Below are positions 41,271 to 50,545 of a DNA stretch of 64,000 bases, piece after piece. This DNA comes from Amia ocellicauda (lineage: Eukaryota; Chordata; Actinopteri; Amiiformes; Amiidae): positions 9,078,357-9,142,356 of the forward strand of contig NC_089863.1 in the NCBI RefSeq assembly GCF_036373705.1. Reading direction: 5' to 3'. Below the pieces are notes generated by a model, which made no database searches, was not told where the DNA came from, and was given only the letters and a program-made list of their open reading frames with translations. Position numbers and translations under genes: made by a program. How positions within the stretch are numbered: the stretch's first letter is position 1; each line of letters starts with the position of its first letter.

Positions 41271-41796
41271 TGTGTGTGACTGAGAGTTGAGTGAGAGAGT
41301 GTGTCTATGTGTTTGTGTGAGAGAGAGAGAGGTTGATTGTAGTGATATATTAGTCTGTTAGTCTGTCTCACTGTCCCCTCTGCGTCTCTGACAGCCTGTA
41401 GTTTCACACAGAACCAGCAGAGGGCGGCGTCCCCATCTCTCGCTCTGCAGAGGTGTGACTGGAGACAGATTCAGCCTCTAGAATTCTTTATCTGTATTCT
41501 TTATCTTTCTTCCTTCTTTCTCTTTCTCTCCCTCCCTGTGTGCCTGAAGATGAGCTGGTGGCAGGAGAGGGATGGAAAAGGAGAGGAGGAGAAATGGACA
41601 GAGAGAGAGTGGGAGTGGGGAGTGGGGTGTGTGTGGAGGTGTGGTGTGGTGCGGTGTAGGGGGGCGGGGGGCGGGGGGGGTTGGGCAACCAGGGTTTTAA
41701 TCGGATGACGAGAGAGAGAGAGAGACAGACAGAGAGAGGGATACAGACACGAGAGAGAGACAGTGGGATACAGACACAGGAGAGTTGAGAGCTGAG
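41271..41796 (+). promoter_or_regulatory. Upstream region and possible 5'UTR exon of the C/EBP gene
   Basis: Contains simple GT, CT and GA tracts. A donor-like GAG/GTGAGT lies at 41,796/41,797, which could end an untranslated first exon splicing to CAG/GTGCTGCGG at 42,185. No TATA box stands out. Confidence 0.3.
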
Positions 41797-42184
41797 GTGA
41801 GTGATGGTTATTGATATTCTTATTGTAGTTGTTGTGATGTCAATAAGTGACTTGTAATTTAAGTATTAACTAATATTACTGTTGCAACTACTGCTATTAC
41901 TGTTACTATTGCTGCTACTACTACTACTACTGTACTTCTACTGCTGCTTCTGCTACTACTAATACTACTACTGTACTTCTTCTACTATTGCTGCTACTGC
42001 TGTTGCTTTTGCAGCTGCTGCTGGTCTTACTACTGTTGTTGCTACTGCTTTTACTGGGGCTGCGAGTCTGTCCAGGGTCTGACCTCTGACCTCTGCCTTG
42101 ACGCAGGGCACTGCGCCCGCAGAGAACCCACCTCCCTAAGTTACACCACATATTATTATTAATACTAATGTCTCAGCCAATCAG
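41797..42184. other. Noncoding stretch with CTG/CTA triplet runs before the C/EBP gene
   Basis: Imperfect CTG/CTA/ACT trinucleotide run at about 41,885-42,055. A consensus CCAAT box (AGCCAATCAG) is at 42,175-42,184. No gene seen. Confidence 0.5.
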
Positions 42185-42193
42185 GTGCTGCGG

Positions 42194-42334
42194 ATGGAGG
42201 GGCTGCCCCAGAGTCAGTCAACGGATCTGCCGGGCATGGAGTGTGGGCCGGGCTGTGGGGGTGTGCTGCACAATCTGCGTCCCCCCGCCTGCCTCACTGA
42301 GCCCCCCGGAGACAGAGCCAGGAGCCTGCAGCAG
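42194..42334 (+). CDS. cebp1: C/EBP gene first coding exon
   Basis: 47 codons, donor CAG/GTGTCT, phase 0. The sequence is Cys/Gly/Pro-rich with no recognised domain. It is supported by the exact frame match with the bZIP exon, not by similarity. Confidence 0.55.
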
Positions 42335-43041
42335 GTGTCTCTCTCTCTCTGTCTCTATGTGTCTCTCTCACTCTATGTCTCTGTCTCTGTGTCTCTCTCT
42401 CGCTCTGTCTCTGTCTCACTCTGTGTCTCTCTCTGTCTGCCTCACTCTCTGTCTCTGTCTCTCTGTGTCTGTCCAGTCAGTCACTCAGCCAGGGCATAAT
42501 TCACTATATTAGTCAGCCCTTGTAGTATACTAACCCCATCCTCCCTCCCTCTCCCCTTCTCCCTCTCTCTATCTCTCTCCCCCCTCAGACTTTCCCCCCA
42601 ATGAGACCCGACCTCTACCCCTCCTTCCTCGCACCTCTCCCTCCTCCTCCTCTTCCTCTTCCTCCTCCCTCTCTACCGGCCCGCCCCCACAGCGGCGTGC
42701 AGAAGGACAGCCCGGAGTACCGCCTGCGTCGGCTGCGCAACAACGTGGCCGTGCGCAGGAGCCGGGACCGGGCCAAGCGGCGGGCACAGCTGACACAGCA
42801 GCGGGCGCAGCAGCTGCAGTGCGAGAACGAGCACCTGCGCGCGCTGGGCATCCGGCTGACCCGTGAGCTGCACGCGCTCAGACAGCTTCTCACGCGGCGC
42901 CCCCTGCAGCCCGCCACCGGCACCGCGGGGCCCTGGACGCATGAGGGTGAGGGCCAGGCCCGGGCAGAAGGGCAGGCAGACGCAGTCACGCAGTGCGCAT
43001 ACGCAGATGTAGGGCCGGGCGGTGTCATGCAGGAGTTTTAG
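42194..43041 (+). CDS. cebp1: C/EBP-family bZIP transcription factor (cebp1/cebpe-like)
   Basis: Two coding exons, 42,194-42,334 and 42,589-43,041, joined in phase 0, give 197 residues. The basic region (YRLRRLRNNVAVRRSR then RAKRR) is the C/EBP signature, followed by a leucine zipper with L/L/L heptads through LHALRQLL. C/EBP proteins bind CCAAT-type enhancers as dimers; CEBPE and fish cebp1 act in myeloid cells. The N-terminal part here is short and proline-rich and lacks the long activation region of mammalian CEBPE. The start at 42,194 is the first ATG in frame; an in-frame stop lies at 42,137. A 5' exon could extend it. Position beside zfhx2 and ipo4 favours a CEBPE-related gene, but cebp1 versus cebpe is undecided. 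Confidence 0.75.
42589..43041 (+). CDS. cebp1: C/EBP gene bZIP exon
   Basis: 151 codons with stop TAG at 43,039. The acceptor follows a long CT tract (CCCCTCAG). A proline-rich segment precedes the basic region (about 42,710-42,785); the zipper follows to about 42,890. A ~45-residue tail rich in Gly, Ala and Gln ends the protein. Confidence 0.85.
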   Translation, partial: TFPPMRPDLYPSFLAPLPPPPLPLPPPSLPARPHSGVQKDSPEYRLRRLRNNVAVRRSRDRAKRRAQLTQQRAQQLQCENEHLRALGIRLTRELHALRQLLTRRPLQPATGTAGPWTHEGEGQARAEGQADAVTQCAYADVGPGGVMQEF

Positions 43042-43244
43042 TGTCTGGGTCTGCTGTTCTGTACTGTTACCGCAACCCCCAGTGTATTGCATTGTAGCTC
43101 TTTACTGTAACAGGACTATTCTACTGTACTTTTACTACAGTATAGCCTCCTATTGTAACAGCGCTATTCTACTCCCTGGTTCTTGTAGGGAATTTCAGAT
43201 TGGTTTATTGATTATTTGATCAAATGTACATTTTCTGTATTTTT

Positions 43245-43250
43245 AATAAA
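43245..43250 (+). terminator. Polyadenylation signal of the C/EBP gene
   Basis: AATAAA about 205 nt after the stop codon, followed by GT-rich sequence from 43,275, as expected downstream of a cleavage site. Confidence 0.7.
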
Positions 43251-43284
43251 TAATTGCTTTGTACCAAACACACAACCTGCGACT

Positions 43285-43945
43285 GTGACTGTGTCTGTGA
43301 CTGTGTAAACAGGTGTGTGAGTTACAGTGTGCTGTAATTTGTGTAGAGCAATGTATGTAGAGCAAACTGTGTTAGTTTGTGTTGGATAGTGTGTTAGTGT
43401 GTGACTGTGTTAGTTTGTGTAGGACAGTGTGTGACTGGGTTAGTTTTGCAGGACAGTGTGCGACTGTGTTAGTGTTCATCTGTGTAGGACAGTGTGTTAC
43501 AGTGTGACTGTGTTAAGTGTTCATTTGTGTAGGACAGTGTGTGACTGTGTTCATTTGTGTAGGACAGTGTGTTACAGTGTGTGACTGTGTTAGTGTTCAT
43601 TTGTGTAGGACAGTGTGTTACAGTGTGTGACTTAGTTTGTGTAGGACAGTGTGACTGTGTGTTAGTGTTCATTTGTGTAAGACTGTGTGTGACTGTGTTA
43701 GTGTAGGACAGTGTGTGACTGTGTTAGTGTTCATTTGTGTAGGACAGTGTGTGACTGTGTTAGTGTTCATTTGTGTAGGACAGTGTGTTACAGTGTGTGA
43801 CTTAGTTTGTGTAGGACAGTGTGACTGTGTGTTAGTGTTCATTTGTGTAAGACTGTGTGTGACTGTGTTAGTGTTCATTTATGTAAGACTGTGTGTGACT
43901 GTGTTGGTTTGTGTAGGACAGTGTGTTACAGTGCGTGACTGTTTT
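43285..43945. repeat. GT-rich minisatellite between the C/EBP gene and nanog
   Basis: Degenerate tandem units of roughly 35-45 bp containing GTGTAGGACAGTGTGTGAC and TTAGTGTTCATTTGT. Part of it is duplicated in a block (around 43,590-43,710 against 43,770-43,885). No coding potential. Confidence 0.9.
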
Positions 43946-44185
43946 CCTGGCCGTTACTCAGTTGTGGGATGGCTGAGCTCTCGCAGTGAGCGCTGCTCTG
44001 GTGTCTGTTTGTGGGACGGGGGGGGTGATTTCGACACTGCGGGACGGATGGAGATAAGGAATCGGAGTCAGAGAGAGGAGCGCAAGGGCCTTCCTGTGGG
44101 TTTGATTGCAGACAAAAAGAGCTGCTGCCCTACCAGCTCCTACACAGTGCGTAGTCATAGTGTAGTGTGTCACACTGTGTAAAGG
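43946..44185. other. Unassigned intergenic sequence
   Basis: Moderately GC-rich, no repeat or gene recognised. Open frames crossing it have no family resemblance. Confidence 0.5.
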
Positions 44186-44365
44186 CAAAGTATAGCACAG
44201 GGGTGGCTGACCCTGCTCCTGGAGAGCCCTCACTCCTGCAGGATTTCCAGGTCTCTAAAGTACCAATTAACGGATACCTTGAACACAGGGTCATTTTGCC
44301 TAATTAAGACCCACAATTGGTTCAATTAAGCAGTTAACGATCTGGATAGAACAAAAGCCTGTAGA
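44186..44365. mobile_element. MITE-like dispersed repeat
   Basis: Begins with GGGGTGGCTGACCCTGCTCC and CTGGAGAGCC, contains CCAATTAACGG and TTCAATTAAGCAG, and ends near AGAACAAAAGCCTG. This order of words is typical of short non-autonomous hAT-like elements common in fishes. Target duplications not resolved. Confidence 0.5.
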
Positions 44366-44774
44366 CTCTATGGCAACGTACAGCAAAATAAAATACATAA
44401 ATACAATAAAGTAAAATAAAAATAGACCTTTAAACAGTTTACATGATTGAAATAAAGTGAACATTTAAATAAATAAACCATTTAGGCACGGAGGAGAGAA
44501 AAACAAAAACTCAGATGGATGGCAAGTAGGAGAAAATGAATCTCTGGGCGTCCACGGCTTAGGGCCCAGGCCTAATGGCTGCCTCCCCTCCAGGCAGTGT
44601 AGTTATTACAGCAGCAAGGAAATCAGAAAGTTCTTGATCGGTGCTGCTGGCTGTGCTCTTCCCTCTCGCTGGCCATCAGGGGTAGGACCTCAACATCCTT
44701 TGGGGGGCGATGCCCTGTTGGCCCTCCGTAGCGGGGGGCTTCTGAGGGGGGTTGTGCCTCGTCAGACTCCCACG
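44366..44774. other. Unassigned, AT-rich then GC-rich
   Basis: 44,370-44,480 is rich in AAATAAA words; 44,530-44,770 is unique-looking. No gene recognised. Confidence 0.45.
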
Positions 44775-44962
44775 GTGGGACAGGGGTTCCCAACCCTCTT
44801 CCTGGAGCACTCCCTGTCCTGCTGGTTTTTGTTCCAACTGAGCTCTTAATTCTATATTTCAGCCTTATTTGACATTGTTCAATTAAGGAATCAATTAAGA
44901 TATCAGTTGGAACAAAAAGCATCAGGACAGGGGCTCCTCCAGGACCAGTGTTGAGCAACATG
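44775..44962. mobile_element. Palindromic MITE-like element
   Basis: The two halves are imperfect inverted repeats: CTTCCTGGAGCACTCC...CTGTCCTGCTGG with TTTTTGTTCCAACTG on the left, and CAGTTGGAACAAAAA with CAGGACAGGGGCTCC on the right. The centre is AT-rich. It looks like a hAT-type foldback MITE of ~185 bp. Confidence 0.65.
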
Positions 44963-45079
44963 AAACCTAGCTACACAAACCACACGGAACTACAGCTCTT
45001 ACACAATAAGTGCAGTCAACAAGACCAATTAACGTAATCACACACAAAGATTCACACAAATAGGTGTAGAGTAAATGGG

Positions 45080-46270
45080 CTTTATTTCAATATAAATGAG
45101 CCCGTCTCCCCATCCAGGACACATCGGACTGTAACTACAGTCGACATTTCTTATTGCTTTTATTTTTTTAACAATTGTTTATGTGCAACACCTGGACCAG
45201 GAGGGAGACCGGTCGCTTTCTCATGCTCGTTAAACTTAAAAGCATTCAAATTAAATTGTATATTCTGTTACATTGAGGTACAGCGATCTTTGAACATGCA
45301 GTTTTGCGAGCGGCTGGGCTCCCGTGTGCGATTGTGCTGTATCCACCACGCTGGAGGAGATGTACGGGCCTGAGCTCTCCACACCGACCCGGCTGTATTC
45401 AACACACAGAGCGCAACACAGCAGGAGAAAAGAGGGTGGCCAACTGCGGTTGGGCTGTGTGAGGCAATCCGTCCCAGGACGCAATCTTCCCCGAGTTAGC
45501 AAAGACAGAGCTGCACCCCTGTTACTCAACAGTGTGGTGGGGGGGGGGGGAAAAGAGTGCCTGTGGGCTGCAGGGCAGTTAACGGATAGAAAAAAAGAAA
45601 ACCAGTCTGCAAGCAGGAGTAGAAATGCACTCCTATTATTGCCGATGGATGGTTCAGCATAACAAAGAGACCGCAGAAGTGTGTGTGTGTGTGTGTAAGA
45701 GAAAGTGTGTAATAGAAAGACATAGCAGTTAAGGCTCAATGTGCTGATGTTAGATTATATTACAAAAGGAAACAATACAAAAATATAGTGTCAATCCAGA
45801 ATACAGTACAGTTTGGAGCAGCATAATTCAATGTGATTCAGCACAACAATACTGTATACCTGTATACTATAGTAGTGTCCCTGCCGTGCAGCAACTGTAC
45901 AACACAGAGCACAGCACCACTCTGATGTGAGGACACACTGCAAACACACCCTGGTGCTCTGAAAAGCTCAATATTCTTTTATATAAAACAATCTGAATTA
46001 ATTCATAGAAAATTAAAATCCCTGGGAGTCCAGAGAAGTCCAGGACTAGCTGTCTGGCCTAGTATCGGTCAGCCTTCATCCACGGAAGAGCTGCGTGCAG
46101 GTCAGCTCAGAGACGACACACCGGTGCATCAGATTTGGTCTGTCGGTCGAACAGTGGGTGTCAGACGAATATACAAACTTTCTTAAAAAAAAAAAAAAAA
46201 AAAAACTATAAAAATAGAAATAAAATTCATCAATAGTCCCAATCTTGCCACTGGGCTGCAGTGCCAGCGC
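45080..46270 (-). other. nanog 3'UTR
   Basis: Sequence downstream of the nanog stop on the - strand. Candidate AATAAA signals (TTTATT on +) are at 45,159-45,164 and 45,081-45,086. It contains a 22-nt A run on + (46,183-46,204) and a G run (45,536-45,552). Transcript end inferred only from these signals. Confidence 0.4.
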
Positions 46271-46606
46271 TCACCACTGGGGGGAGGTGTGGAGAGGGGC
46301 GGCCACGGGGGAGGTGTCGATCACACCGTGACACTGACTCTGGGTCACAGGATCCAGGCTGGTGTAGTTATTGCTGCTGTTGTTGGGTGTGTAAGTGTTG
46401 ATGTGGCTGTTGGGGGTGCAGTAATCGTAGTGGCCGGCAGGGGGCCAGCCGCCCTCCTGACCGCGGGGCGTTGCGGGAGAGCAGGCAGGGGTGCCGGGCG
46501 CTGGGTAGTAGGAGGGGGTGGAGGGTGGGCTCTTCTTGGGGAAGCCCGGGTCTCTGAACTGAGAGGAGGGGTAGCAGTCCTGCATCATCGCAGAGTCTCC
46601 CTGGAA
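46271..46606 (-). CDS. nanog: nanog exon 4, C-terminal tail
   Basis: 112 codons with stop. The tail is rich in Pro, Ser, Tyr, Asn and Thr (HYDYCTPNSHINTYTPNN) and ends HTSPQW. A transactivation role is inferred from composition only. Confidence 0.9.
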   Translation of the reverse strand, partial: FQGDSAMMQDCYPSSQFRDPGFPKKSPPSTPSYYPAPGTPACSPATPRGQEGGWPPAGHYDYCTPNSHINTYTPNNSSNNYTSLDPVTQSQCHGVIDTSPVAAPLHTSPQW

Positions 46607-49083
46607 CTGAGAGGGACGGAGACGGGGTTAATACGCTGACGGGACACAACAGGACAAACGCTGCACTGAGAGAGGTGGAGTGAGGGAGCAATGTACCATC
46701 CGGCCTTTAAGACCGTGTCCATCCCTGGGGACAGGTCTCCATTGTGGTCGGGTTACTGTGTGTCCAGTCTACAGCCCGCTGACACTGACTGACAGAGGGA
46801 CACCGAGACCAGACAGAGAGAAGAGAAGGACAGAGAGAGTTGGGCAGGAACAGGGCTTACCGGGGTGTGGGCGCCGACACTGGGGTATGGCGAGTTGGGG
46901 TACCGCTCTGCCACCCAGCTGCTGTCCTTCTGGTGTCTCTTCAGCTTCATCCTGCGGTTCTGGAACCACGTCTTCACCTGGAGGGGAAGAGGGACTTTAC
47001 TAGGGACTGCAAACTTGACCCAAACCAAGACATGACCCCAATATTAACAGCTGGGCCTCATTTGCCAGTGTGTGTGTGTATATATATATAAATAAATAAA
47101 TATAAATGTCCGGGCCCGGTGTCTGACCTGCTTGTAGGTGAGGCCGGTGAGACCTGCGAGGTTCTTCATCTCCACGGGGGTGAGGTAACGCTGCATGCTG
47201 AAGCGCTGCGTCAGGGCGCACATCTGGCCCTCTGAGAAGGCCGTGCGCGACTTCGCCTTGCGGGGGGGGCGGTCGGCAGGGGGGGAGGGGGTTGGGCCAT
47301 CCGTTACCCCGTCCGTCTCCTCCTCCTCGTCGTCTTCCTCCTCCCCGTCCTCCTCTTCCCCGCCTCCCGCTCGGTTCTCCTTCCCCTTCCCCCCGGGCTG
47401 GAGGCTGGTCACCAGCTGGCCCCCAGGGCTGCCCTTTGGCTGCGCCCTTGTCGGCACCACCGCCAGGGGGTGGGAGCTGCTGCCCGAGCTCCAGGAGTCT
47501 GAGGACAACACGCCATTAATAATTACTCTAATAGTACGGATGTATTGTCAGTACGGACACACACAGAAATTGGGCTTCAAGGCATTCAAGACGGGAAAAC
47601 AGGAGACGCTTTTTCACACAGAGAGGCGTCACAATCTGAACGAACTCCCCAGCAATGTGACAAGCAGACAATTTGGGAACATTTAAAAATAGACTGGATA
47701 GGATCCTTGGATCACTCAGTTATTAATGGACACCAAACGAGCACGATGGATCGAATGGCCTCCTCTCGTTTGTAAACTTTCTTATGTCAGTAGAGGATCA
47801 TACAAGTACAAACAAGAGTGGTTAGAAGTGATTAAGAGAGTATCTTGAAGTGCAAAGATGGAGAGAGGAAGGGACATAAATTAGATGGTATGAGGGAGAG
47901 CCAGGGGGCGCCGTTCGTCACTCCATTCAACCACATCACCCAAAAGGAGTTGCATGACTGACCTGTCCACTCACTGAGGTGTTCATTACAAACACTAACC
48001 CCTCAGTGAGTGGACAGGTCGTACCATTACAAATCAAACAAATAAAAGGACAACAAAATTAAAACCTAACGAGTGTAACGGGTCACTTGTTTTACACCCA
48101 CACTGACAGGTTAACCCCAAACCCAGATTATTCCAAAAGCAGTACCAAAACACTAGACACTTTGGCCTGACAGAGCCACCGTAGAAGTGAAAACAAGATG
48201 GCCGCCACGCCCACCTCCCACTGGCTACTGTCGGCAAACATGGTGAGTAAAACATCGCCTGCCCCCTGTCGCGATAACGAGGCATCTACCGATGGATCTC
48301 GACATCTGCGCGTTTATACTGCCGTTTGCAACGATGCGCTTAATCCGGAGCAGAGACTGCAGTCAGTGTAAACGCGCCTTTTCTTACACCGACACATACT
48401 GCGACGTAAAATAGGGCCAAACAGCGCCGTTTAGGATTGTGCACTTAATGATTATTAAAACTAAAGACGCTTAAGACGTCATTGATTTACTAATTGAATA
48501 AATGTAGCCTTACAAATGGACTGTGACGTCACCCTCCGCTAGACCAGAACGGCTAAAAAGTTTAATACACAAAATAAAACCATTTTAAACCCGACCCAAA
48601 TACTGACCACAAACGTATATCCAGTTGCCCGCTTGATAATGGCGACGCATGTTAATTAAATGGTCTAAAAACATCCTTAATTAGACTGATGAACAATCAC
48701 ACGACGGTCCTCTTACCCGGCGTGAGCGGCTCCGCGTCGCTGGACGTCTCGCTGCTCTCTGGGCGGCCGATGCGGTTGTGGGGAGCGAAGACCCGGGGGT
48801 CCTGCTGCGACCCGGCTCCCCCGAAATACAGCACCGCGGTCGGCCTGACCTCGCCGCCCGGCCCGCTGTCCGCGCCCTGGCCCGGGGGAGCAGCGGCGGC
48901 ATACTGGGGGTGGTGGACCGGCGGGCTGCCTAGGTACAGCCCGCCCGCTCCGGAGGGGCCGTAGCCGGCGTCGCCCCAGCCGAAGCTCGGGTGATTTTGC
49001 TCCGGGGGTGGCTGGTACATCAGCCCGTAGGCGTAGGCGTGATAAGACGGGTTATAGTTGACGGGCAGCCTCCAATCCGCCAT
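46271..49083 (-). CDS. nanog: Nanog homeobox transcription factor
   Basis: Exons on the - strand: 48,717-49,083, 47,128-47,498, 46,861-46,977 and 46,271-46,606. Phases 1, 0, 0 match, giving 396 residues. The N terminus (MADW, then NYNPSYHAYAYGLMYQ) is as in fish Nanog. A strongly acidic linker (EEEDGEEEDDEEEE) precedes the homeodomain at about 202-261, which carries YLTPVEMKNLAGLTGLTYKQ in helix 1-2 to helix 3 and VKTWFQNRRMKLKR. The C-terminal tail is Tyr/Ser/Thr/Pro-rich; there is no mammalian-type tryptophan repeat. In zebrafish, maternal Nanog works with Pou5f3 and SoxB1 to activate the zygotic genome. The gene converges with the C/EBP gene. All intron boundaries are GT-AG. Complete, no frame break. 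Confidence 0.93.
46607..46860 (-). repeat. nanog intron 3 carrying the dispersed intron-tail repeat
   Basis: 254-nt intron. Apart from ~45 nt after the donor (GTAAGC), it is homologous to the zfhx2 intron at 32,861-33,134 in the same orientation relative to splicing, right up to the CTCTCAG acceptor. Its last ~70 nt align with the ~60-bp minisatellite unit (CTCTCTCAGTGCAGCGTTTG, GTCAGCGTATTAACCCC). Confidence 0.9.
46861..46977 (-). CDS. nanog: nanog exon 3, recognition helix
   Basis: 39 codons, phase 0 at both ends. Starts VKTWFQNRRMKLKRHQKD, finishing the homeodomain, then a Pro/Tyr linker. Confidence 0.92.
47128..47498 (-). CDS. nanog: nanog exon 2, acidic linker and most of the homeodomain
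   Basis: 371 nt, acceptor CCTCAG, donor AAGCAG/GTCAGA. It encodes the Ser/Gly start, the acidic run, then PRKAKSRTAF and helices 1-2. It stops after YKQ inside helix 3. Confidence 0.92.
47540..47790 (+). mobile_element. LINE 3' end (CR1/L2-like) in nanog intron 1
   Basis: Encodes a decayed LGFKAFKTGKQETLFHTERR-like segment followed by RLDRI-like codons, then a 3' end with CTCGTTTGTAAACTTTC and TTATG. This is the ORF2 C terminus and 3' tail of a CR1/L2-type non-LTR retrotransposon. The same family occurs at 55,705-56,350. It is severely 5'-truncated. Confidence 0.75.
47960..48020. repeat. Perfect 20-bp inverted repeat (hairpin)
   Basis: Arms at 47,960-47,979 and 48,001-48,020 are exact reverse complements (GACCTGTCC... 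and ...GGACAGGTC), separated by 21 nt. The flanks outside the arms do not pair. It lies in nanog intron 1. Confidence 0.9.
48195..48206 (+). promoter_or_regulatory. YY1-like motif
   Basis: AAGATGGCCGCC matches the YY1 consensus core (AANATGGCNGC). It lies in nanog intron 1, about 0.9 kb downstream of the start codon. Function not shown. Confidence 0.35.
48717..49083 (-). CDS. nanog: nanog exon 1
   Basis: 367 nt; start ATG at 49,083 on the - strand, first residues MADWRLPVNYNPSYH. The donor is CCGG/GTAAGA, phase 1. It ends in a Ser/Glu/Asp segment (SSETSSDAEPLTPG). Confidence 0.92.
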
Positions 49084-49400
49084 CGCGTCCGTGGGGTTGA
49101 GTGTTTATTATTAATCTGTAAAGCTAAAATAAACTTGAACCCGGTTAGTCTCTACCGATAGGCTGCGTCTCCGGTGTCCGCTTGTGGCGTCGTCCGGCCG
49201 GGCTCTGTCCCTTGAGCTGCGGCCGGCCCCTGCGCCTCGCTGTAAATAGGGAGTAAAGTGGGTGTGAGTCTGCGCGGTGGTGTGGGCGGGGCGTCGGGAC
49301 CGCAGCAGCCAATCAGGAGAGTCGGAATGAGCTCACCTGTACCTACGGGGGGCACCTGGGGTCACACCGAGTTTAGGATTGGATGCGTCTGAAAAATAAA
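49084..49400 (-). promoter_or_regulatory. nanog promoter region
   Basis: GC-rich sequence upstream of the nanog ATG. It contains a GC box (TGGGCGGGGC, about 49,283-49,292) and a CCAAT box (AGCCAATCAG, CCAAT at 49,309-49,313). No obvious TATA box. The transcription start cannot be placed. Confidence 0.5.
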
Positions 49401-49619
49401 GTACAAATAAATCAATACAGCCCGAAGTGAAGTGGTGCTAATGCAGGGAGATGCAATCAAACTGCTCCAGATTAGCACCCCATCATCATTAGGGTCTTCT
49501 ACGCTACACTGCCCGGCAAACAGGGCCTTATACAACTGCAGAGAGAGGGGGGACAACAACTGCTGCAGGAATAATAACATTAACATGACTGATTATATCA
49601 ATACTGCTACTGATAATTA
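49401..49619. other. Intergenic, nothing recognised
   Basis: AT-rich unique-looking sequence upstream of nanog. Confidence 0.5.
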
Positions 49620-49870
49620 AGACTTCCTTTCCCTCTCACTCTTCCTCTCTCTCTCTCTCTCTCATGCACACTGTTTCTCTCACTCATTTATTGTAGTGTC
49701 CTATGCTCTTAGTGTATTGTGTCTGTTTCCCTCCCTTCCCCTCCTCTCTCTTTCCCTCGCTCCTTCTCTCCCTCTCTTTCTCCCACTCTCCCTCTCAAAT
49801 GCAAAGTCAAATAAGCTTTACCGGCATGATGTTCTGGTGTTGTCAAAGCTTTAAGGGGAGATAATAATAA
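49620..49870 (-). mobile_element. LINE 3'-tail fragment with adjoining CT-rich tract
   Basis: A CT-rich tract (49,625-49,795) is followed by CTCAAATGCAAAGTCAAATA, AGCTTTACCGGCATGAT and TTGTCAAAGC, a decayed copy of the same - strand LINE 3' tail seen at 52,199 and 54,071. Confidence 0.6.
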
Positions 49871-50445
49871 TAATGATACAGGACAAATGTGTTAATAATA
49901 ATAATGCTGAGGATATTGCAGAACAAATGTGTTTTGTTGTTTCTCTTCTAAATCAACAATCCCACAACTTTCCCTTTGATAATGAGAGTGGGAAGGCAGG
50001 CAGGCAGGGTGTCTACCCACTGGCCCTCAGGCTGGGACAGGCAGGCACATTTTGCTGTCCATCCCTCTCTCTCTCCCCCCCCCTCTCTCTCTCTCTCTCG
50101 GTGCAGTACTGTAGTGCCCAGTCAGTATTACTGTAAATATATAATAGTCCCTCTTTCCCTCTCTCTTGCTCCCCCTCCACACCTTCTCTGTCTCCCCTAC
50201 CTGCCCCCTTCTCTCTCTCACTCTCTCTCTCTCACACACCCCCCCCCCCCCAACCCCTGCTCTTCCAGTTTGCTGGCCGGCCGCTCCTTGGCCAGAGCAT
50301 TGGGATGGTAATCCGCCAGTTACAGGTGAGACTGGCTCACAATGCAGGCTCCAGCTGATTAGCATTGCTATTCATGTGAGCCGAGAGAGAGGCGGGGGGG
50401 ACAGACAGACTGACCGCCAGGGACAGAGAGAGCTGTTGCTTTGTG
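49871..50445. other. Intergenic, microsatellites only
   Basis: Contains AATAAT runs, CT-rich tracts (50,070-50,100 and 50,150-50,245) and a C run at 50,240-50,253. Part of 50,100-50,130 (GTGCAGTACTGTAGTGCCCAG) resembles the ~60-bp minisatellite unit. No gene. Confidence 0.5.
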
Positions 50446-50545
50446 GCTGGATTCATTGTGTTCTCTTTACTGTATGTGTAAATGCTTTGGCAACACTTGT
50501 GATGCCAGTAAAGCTCATTTACAATTTTTGATTTGAATTAGAGTC
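50446..50545 (+). mobile_element. LINE 3'-tail fragment, + strand
   Basis: CTTTGGCAACACTTGTGATG, CCAGTAAAGCTCATTTACAA and TTTGATTTGAATT form the 3' end of the LINE family found on the - strand at 52.2 and 54.1 kb. Coding part absent. Confidence 0.6.

Larger units (their letters stand above)
47791..48716. other. Rest of nanog intron 1
   Basis: Apart from the hairpin and the YY1-like motif listed separately, no repeat or exon was recognised. It is AT-rich. Confidence 0.5.

Noticed and set aside
43673-44182. 169-codon frame between the C/EBP gene and nanog
   Set aside because: Mostly translation of the GT-rich minisatellite running into unassigned sequence; no homology recognised.
45003-45015. 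Possible miR-430 target (TAAGTGC on the + strand) for nanog mRNA
   Set aside because: It lies beyond the most likely nanog polyadenylation signals, and a 7-mer match alone is weak.
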